Under the pieces are notes generated by a model. That model saw only the letters and a list, made by a program, of their open reading frames with translations, did no database searches and was not told the DNA's origin. Position numbers and translations under genes: made by a program. A DNA stretch of 11,251 nucleotides, taken from NCBI GenBank assembly GCA_003641695.1, contig QNBL01000052.1, forward strand, positions 1 to 11,251, given 5' to 3'. Source of the stretch: Spirochaetota bacterium. Lineage in GTDB: Bacteria; Spirochaetota; Spirochaetia; B11-G9. Below, piece after piece: positions 7,323 through 11,251 of the stretch (position 1 is the first letter of the stretch; each line of letters opens with the position of its first letter).

Positions 7323-7733
7323 ATGCCTGAGTGGATGCTCGCCAATTACGGCAGACTTCTCAGTAAAAAACATGATCTCCTGAAGGATATCGAAAAAGCA
7401 CTCCTCTTCCAGAAAAAAGCTCTTGAGGGAAGGGATACGGATAGAATTGTACTGTATTCGGACTATATCAGCAGTAGAAAAGATGAGATCGAATCTTTGG
7501 ACAGGATCCTTTCTGCATCTGGAAATGATTTCGATGAAGATTACGTATCCTTGAAAGAAGATTTGAACTCCCTTAAAGAAGGTCTTTTGAGACTCTGCAG
7601 CAGTAATATCGGCATGTTTAGGGAGTCGATGGAAGAAATTGAGCGGCAAATCCGCTCTGTCAAGCTATTAAATAAGCGGAATAATCTGTATAATCCGGTA
7701 TCAAAATCGGAGCGTATAGATATAACACGATGA
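7323..7733 (+). CDS. Small helical protein, candidate FliT/FlgN-type flagellar chaperone
   Basis: 136 residues with no membrane segment or signal peptide. Two long, highly charged helical regions can be predicted by eye (about residues 14-65 and 71-120), with heptad-like Leu/Ile spacing. A polar tail follows, containing NNLYNPVSKSERID. Size, coiled-coil character and position directly after fliS fit a FliT- or FlgN-like export chaperone; in many bacteria fliT follows fliS. I see no single diagnostic motif, so the family call is inference. An in-frame ATG at 7335 is an alternative start, and neither has a strong ribosome binding site. Translation probably depends on ribosomes leaving fliS 4 bases upstream. 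The stop overlaps the polA start by 4 bases (ATGA). Confidence 0.55.
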   Translation: MPEWMLANYGRLLSKKHDLLKDIEKALLFQKKALEGRDTDRIVLYSDYISSRKDEIESLDRILSASGNDFDEDYVSLKEDLNSLKEGLLRLCSSNIGMFRESMEEIERQIRSVKLLNKRNNLYNPVSKSERIDITR

Positions 7734-10429
7734 AGAAAACACTACTGCTGATTGACGGTTACAGCTTAATATACCGTTCTTACTGGGCCTTTATTAAGAG
7801 TCCGATATTCAGTCCCGACGGAGAAAATATCTCCGCGGTCTTTGGATTTCTGAAGACCCTGTTTTCACTTATTGAGAAGAAAAATCCCGGCGGGGTAGCT
7901 GTAGTTATGGACTCTAAAGTTCCCACTTTCCGGCATGAAATCTATCCTCAGTACAAAGGAACCAGGGATAAAGCTCCCGATGATCTACATGCCCAGGTGC
8001 CTGTATTAACGGAAATACTTCAGTCGATCAAGATTCCGGTTATTAACAGGGACAGGTATGAAGCTGATGATATTATGGCTGCCCTTGCACGGAATATTGC
8101 AGGCAGAAATGTTACTGTCTATATTGTATCTTCAGATAAAGATCTGATGCAGGTCATAGATAACTCTATCCATATGCTCAAATACGAGAAAGGAAACTAT
8201 TTTGATATTGATCCGGAAGGGGTGAGAGAGCGGCTGGGAATTTATCCTGAGCAGATTATCGATTATCTTGCGTTGATCGGCGATGCTTCAGACAATATCC
8301 CGGGAGTCAGGGGGATTGGACCAAAGACGGCTGTAAACCTTCTTGGCAGGTACGGTTCTTTAGAAGAGATATACAACAATATATCTGACTGTCCCAAAAG
8401 TGCCGGTACAAAGCTTCAGCAGAAAAAAGATGATGCTTTCTTAAGTAAAAGGCTTGTAACACTGGAATATGATATCCCGTTGAATTACGGGTACGAGGAT
8501 TTTTTGATTGAAAGAGGCCGGTTTGCAGCAGCTATCCCTGTTATGCAGAAACTGGGTATGAAAAGTCTTGTTTCCAGTGCTGTAAAGATGAGCGGGATAT
8601 CTGCTGATAGCATAGCGGCGGCAGATACCTCTTCTTTCGGCGGACGGGGTATGTACAAAGCTGTTACTACAGAGGAAGGATTGGTTTCTCTTGTAAAGAA
8701 GGTAAAAGAGAGAGGAGTTTTTGCTCTTGATATTGAAACCGACAGTATTGACGCCTTGAGAGCGGAACCCGCAGGGTTTTCTGTTTCTGTTGCTTCAAAA
8801 GAGGGGTGGTATATCCCTTTAACTGCAGGGGGAAAGCGGTATTTTACCGTTGAAAAATTACGGCCCTATATTCAGGAATTGACCGGGGATTGGACGCTCA
8901 AGCTTGTCGGTCATAATTTCAAGTACGACTATAAGGTACTGAAGAGATGGGGGGTAAGAGTTGATAACCTTTATTTTGATACAATTGTTGCGGCATGGCT
9001 TCTTGATACTTCAGCGCCCTCGTACAGTATGGATTCCATAGCAGAGCGGAACTTTAACTACAAAACCATAAAATATCATGACGTCGTTCCAAAAGATAAA
9101 AAATTTGCCGATGTGGGTCTTGAAGAAGCCGTGGAGTACGCCGCCGAGGATGCGGATATAACCTTCCGGTTTTATGAAAATTTTGCAAAACAACTAAAAA
9201 AAAGATCGATGGAGAAGCTGTTTTTTGATCTTGAGATGCCCTTGGTTACCATCCTGGGGGATATGGAGTACCGCGGAATAGGAATCCAGGCGGAAAAGCT
9301 CAATGCCTACTCCCTGGAACTTGAAGAGGAACTTTTCTCTATCGAGAGGAAAATATATGATGAATGCGGAAAGGAATTCAATATAAACTCTACAAAGCAG
9401 CTGCAGGAGATCCTGTTTCAGGATAGACAGCTGAAACCGGTAAAGAAAACAAAAACCGGGTTCTCCACCGATATAAAGGTACTCGAGATCCTGTCAAAAG
9501 AAGATATCGTACCCGCATTGGTTTTGCAGCACCGCAGTCTTGCAAAACTAAAATCGACGTATGTGGATTCCCTCCCTCTCCTGGTCAATCCTGAGACCGG
9601 AAGGCTTCACACTAATCTGGTTCAGACCGGAACTGCAACGGGACGGCTCTCCAGCAGGGATCCGAATTTACAGAATATTCCCATCCGCTCCAGTGAAGGA
9701 CGAAGAATCAGGGAGGCTTTTACCGCTTCCGAAGGTTCTGTTTTCGTGAGTGCTGACTATTCCCAGATAGAGCTTGTTGTTCTTGCTCATCTGTCCGGGG
9801 ACAGAGGTTTAACGGAGGCATTTTTGAGCGGAACTGATGTTCACAGTTTTACCGGTTCACTGATTTTTGGGGTTGAACCGGATGAAGTAACAAAAGATCA
9901 GCGGCGGATTGCCAAAACCATAAATTTTGGAGTTATGTACGGTATGTCGGCTTACCGGTTGGCCAGGGAACTTTCTCTTCCGGTGAAAGATGCCTCCCGT
10001 TTTATTGATGCCTACTTTGAAAGATACGTCGGGATCAGAGACTTTATGGACAAAACCGTAAAAGCAGCTGAGGAAAAGGGATTTGTGCGCACCCTCATGG
10101 GCCGTGAAAGGCGAATAAACGGGATAAACAGCCATAACAAGACGGAAAAGGCAGGGGCGGAAAGGATTGCTGTAAATACTGTCATACAAGGTTCCGCTGC
10201 AGATATCGTCAAAACTGCAATGATTAGAATACATAAAAAGCTTAAGGCGGAAAAAACAGCCGCAGCAATGATTCTTCAGGTCCACGATGAGCTTATCTTT
10301 GAGGTTCCTGAGGCAGATCTGAATACTACTTTTGATCTGGTAAAAACAGAGATGGAGAATGCGGTAATCCTTGATATACCCTTGAGGGTTTCGGTTGAGT
10401 CTGGAAAAAGCTGGGGAGATTTTCATTAG
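7730..10429 (+). CDS. polA: DNA polymerase I with 5'-nuclease and proofreading domains
   Basis: 899 residues (E. coli 928). It fills gaps, removes RNA primers and takes part in excision repair. Residues about 1-290 are the 5'-nuclease: LLIDGYSLIYRSY, YEADDIMAALA, SSDKDLMQ and GDASDNIPGVRGIGPKTA. Residues about 310-490 are a 3'-5' exonuclease with all DEDD ligands kept: D334 and E336 (LDIETDS), D400 (HNFKYD), and Y470 with D474 (YAAED). The polymerase domain follows: TATGRLSSRDPNLQNIP, motif A DYSQIELVVLAH (D676, E681), O-helix R725, K729, F733 and Y737, and motif C VHDE (852-854). The Arg normally after DYSQIEL (E. coli R712) is Val (V683). F733 corresponds to the E. coli residue that excludes dideoxynucleotides. 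The gene overlaps the upstream gene by 4 bases and coaE begins on the base after its stop. Confidence 0.97.
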   Translation: MKKTLLLIDGYSLIYRSYWAFIKSPIFSPDGENISAVFGFLKTLFSLIEKKNPGGVAVVMDSKVPTFRHEIYPQYKGTRDKAPDDLHAQVPVLTEILQSIKIPVINRDRYEADDIMAALARNIAGRNVTVYIVSSDKDLMQVIDNSIHMLKYEKGNYFDIDPEGVRERLGIYPEQIIDYLALIGDASDNIPGVRGIGPKTAVNLLGRYGSLEEIYNNISDCPKSAGTKLQQKKDDAFLSKRLVTLEYDIPLNYGYEDFLIERGRFAAAIPVMQKLGMKSLVSSAVKMSGISADSIAAADTSSFGGRGMYKAVTTEEGLVSLVKKVKERGVFALDIETDSIDALRAEPAGFSVSVASKEGWYIPLTAGGKRYFTVEKLRPYIQELTGDWTLKLVGHNFKYDYKVLKRWGVRVDNLYFDTIVAAWLLDTSAPSYSMDSIAERNFNYKTIKYHDVVPKDKKFADVGLEEAVEYAAEDADITFRFYENFAKQLKKRSMEKLFFDLEMPLVTILGDMEYRGIGIQAEKLNAYSLELEEELFSIERKIYDECGKEFNINSTKQLQEILFQDRQLKPVKKTKTGFSTDIKVLEILSKEDIVPALVLQHRSLAKLKSTYVDSLPLLVNPETGRLHTNLVQTGTATGRLSSRDPNLQNIPIRSSEGRRIREAFTASEGSVFVSADYSQIELVVLAHLSGDRGLTEAFLSGTDVHSFTGSLIFGVEPDEVTKDQRRIAKTINFGVMYGMSAYRLARELSLPVKDASRFIDAYFERYVGIRDFMDKTVKAAEEKGFVRTLMGRERRINGINSHNKTEKAGAERIAVNTVIQGSAADIVKTAMIRIHKKLKAEKTAAAMILQVHDELIFEVPEADLNTTFDLVKTEMENAVILDIPLRVSVESGKSWGDFH

Positions 10430-11011
10430 ATGATTGTAGGCATAACCGGCAAATACTGTTCCGGAAAGAATACGGTCTGCAATCTCTTCATAGACAGAGG
10501 GTGGGAAGAGATCGATGTAGATCTTCTTGGTCATGAAGCCCTAAAGATAAAGGCGGCTGAGGTTATAGCGGCCTTCGGCAAAGATATTACCGATGCCTCC
10601 GGGGAAATAGTCCGCAGAAAGCTTGGGGAAAAAGTATTCAGCAGTAAAAAGTCCTTGAGGATACTGGAAGGGATTCTACACCCCGAAATGGTTATACTGT
10701 GTAGAGAAAGAATCAAGGTTCTGGATGGGCACAATATCATCATAAACGCAGCTATTCTGCACCGTATGGGATTAAACAAACTCTGCGGAGCGGTGATTTG
10801 GGTAAAAGCTTCTTTTGCAAAACGGCTGAAAAGATCGTTAAGCCGGGATAAACATTCTGTTTTTCACAGTATAAAGCGTATGTTCACTCAAAAAGAACTG
10901 GACGCTAAATACTGGCTGGAAGATGTCGATAGTTATACTATATGGAACAACTCTTCCATAGCGGAACTGGAAGCAGAAGTAACAAGGCTGGCATCGGTCT
11001 TAGGAGATTGA
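10430..11011 (+). CDS. coaE: Dephospho-CoA kinase
   Basis: 193 residues, slightly shorter than the typical 200. CoaE phosphorylates the 3'-hydroxyl of dephospho-CoA with ATP, the last step of coenzyme A synthesis, in the cytosol. Visible features are the N-terminal P-loop GITGKYCSGKNT (4-15), the DVDLLGHEA segment matching the family's DAD..H motif, LEGILHPEM (the conserved HP), NAAILHRMG in place of the usual PLLFE, and a lid region RLKRSLSRDKH. The P-loop has Asn (N14) where GKS or GKT is normal, which is unusual because that hydroxyl side chain usually helps hold magnesium. ATG 10430 directly follows the polA stop, with GGGGAG (10413-10418) 11 bases upstream inside polA. The two genes are probably translationally coupled. 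Confidence 0.88.
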   Translation: MIVGITGKYCSGKNTVCNLFIDRGWEEIDVDLLGHEALKIKAAEVIAAFGKDITDASGEIVRRKLGEKVFSSKKSLRILEGILHPEMVILCRERIKVLDGHNIIINAAILHRMGLNKLCGAVIWVKASFAKRLKRSLSRDKHSVFHSIKRMFTQKELDAKYWLEDVDSYTIWNNSSIAELEAEVTRLASVLGD

Positions 11012-11018
11012 AGGAAAG

Positions 11019-11251
11019 ATGGAACAGAAAAAAATACTATGGATTATCATATCAGCTGCATTATTTCTCTCTGCGGTATTTATCGCCGGACTGCTTTGGT
11101 TTTATCCCTCAAACGGTACTCAGACTGCTACAAAGGGAGAGAATGGAGCAGGTAAAGCGACTGTAGACTTTGATCCCGTTGAGTGGGTGCGGAACTCCAA
11201 CGATTATCCCGGGCTGGATACTTCAAAAGCAGATCAGAAGAATAAAAATGA
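11019..11251 (+). CDS. Membrane-anchored protein, 3' end missing
   Basis: The frame opens at ATG 11019, 7 bases after the coaE stop, behind AAGGA (11011-11015), and stays open to the right edge: 77 whole codons. Residues about 6-28 (ILWIIISAALFLSAVFIAGL) form one membrane helix with MEQKK ahead of it, so the rest should lie in the periplasm. Then comes a low-complexity Gly/Thr/Ser/Lys linker and VDFDPVEWVRN. This layout, an N-terminal anchor plus linker, is common in SPOR-domain (peptidoglycan-binding) proteins, but no SPOR domain is visible in this fragment, so that is only a suggestion. Close spacing places it in the fliS-polA-coaE operon. A different frame at 10942-11166 covers the same bases and is not credible. 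Confidence 0.7.
   Translation, partial: MEQKKILWIIISAALFLSAVFIAGLLWFYPSNGTQTATKGENGAGKATVDFDPVEWVRNSNDYPGLDTSKADQKNKN

Noticed and set aside
6914..7345. 143-residue minus-strand frame opposite fliS
   Set aside because: Antisense shadow of a clear fliS gene, with no domain-like content.
9857..10534. 225-residue open frame on the minus strand
   Set aside because: It lies antisense to the conserved end of polA and start of coaE, has no recognisable motif, and its composition follows from codon bias of the sense strand.
10942..11166. 74-residue plus-strand frame spanning the coaE end
   Set aside because: It overlaps the end of coaE and the better-supported frame from 11019, which has a ribosome binding site and a membrane helix.
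1..11251. CRISPR arrays, insertion sequences, phage genes, tRNA or rRNA
   Set aside because: No regularly spaced repeats, transposase motifs, or RNA gene structures were seen by eye.

Overview
The window (about 11.2 kb, moderate GC) looks like chromosomal DNA of a free-living, flagellated spirochaete. The evidence is a flagellin chaperone gene (fliS) directly ahead of a polA-coaE pair, the unusual motifs in PolA and CoaE, and a signalling protein whose sensor resembles the oxygen-binding di-iron proteins described from Treponema. This assignment is an inference from gene content; no rRNA or other taxonomic marker is present. All intact genes lie on the + strand. No tRNA, rRNA, CRISPR array, transposase or phage gene was found.

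Region 1 (2-1084): the 3' part of a TolC-type outer-membrane efflux gene, still open at the left edge. Region 2 (1085-1428): the only large non-coding gap. It holds broken minus-strand reading frames suggestive of a decayed small membrane protein, a perfect 11-bp inverted repeat with a second small stem nested inside it, and sigma70-like promoters facing both ways.

Region 3 (1429-4501): a two-gene transcription unit. The first gene encodes a metallo-beta-lactamase-fold di-iron-type sensor joined to a GAF-like region and a GGDEF diguanylate cyclase with an intact inhibitory site. It overlaps a PIN-PhoH ATPase/ribonuclease-type gene. Region 4 (4549-6822): a secreted protein with a TolB-like propeller and a C-terminal polysaccharide-deacetylase (NodB) fold in which all the usual metal ligands are replaced.

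Region 5 (6896-11251): a tightly packed operon, fliS - small helical FliT/FlgN-like chaperone candidate - polA - coaE - membrane-anchored protein (cut by the right edge). Junctions are 4 nt, a 4-nt overlap, 0 nt and 7 nt, so flagellar assembly, DNA repair/replication and coenzyme A synthesis are probably co-transcribed.

The most noteworthy items are the putative oxygen- or redox-sensing diguanylate cyclase, the propeller-pseudodeacetylase fusion, the Arg-to-Val change in PolA motif A, the Asn in the CoaE P-loop, and the palindrome with divergent promoters at 1291-1407.
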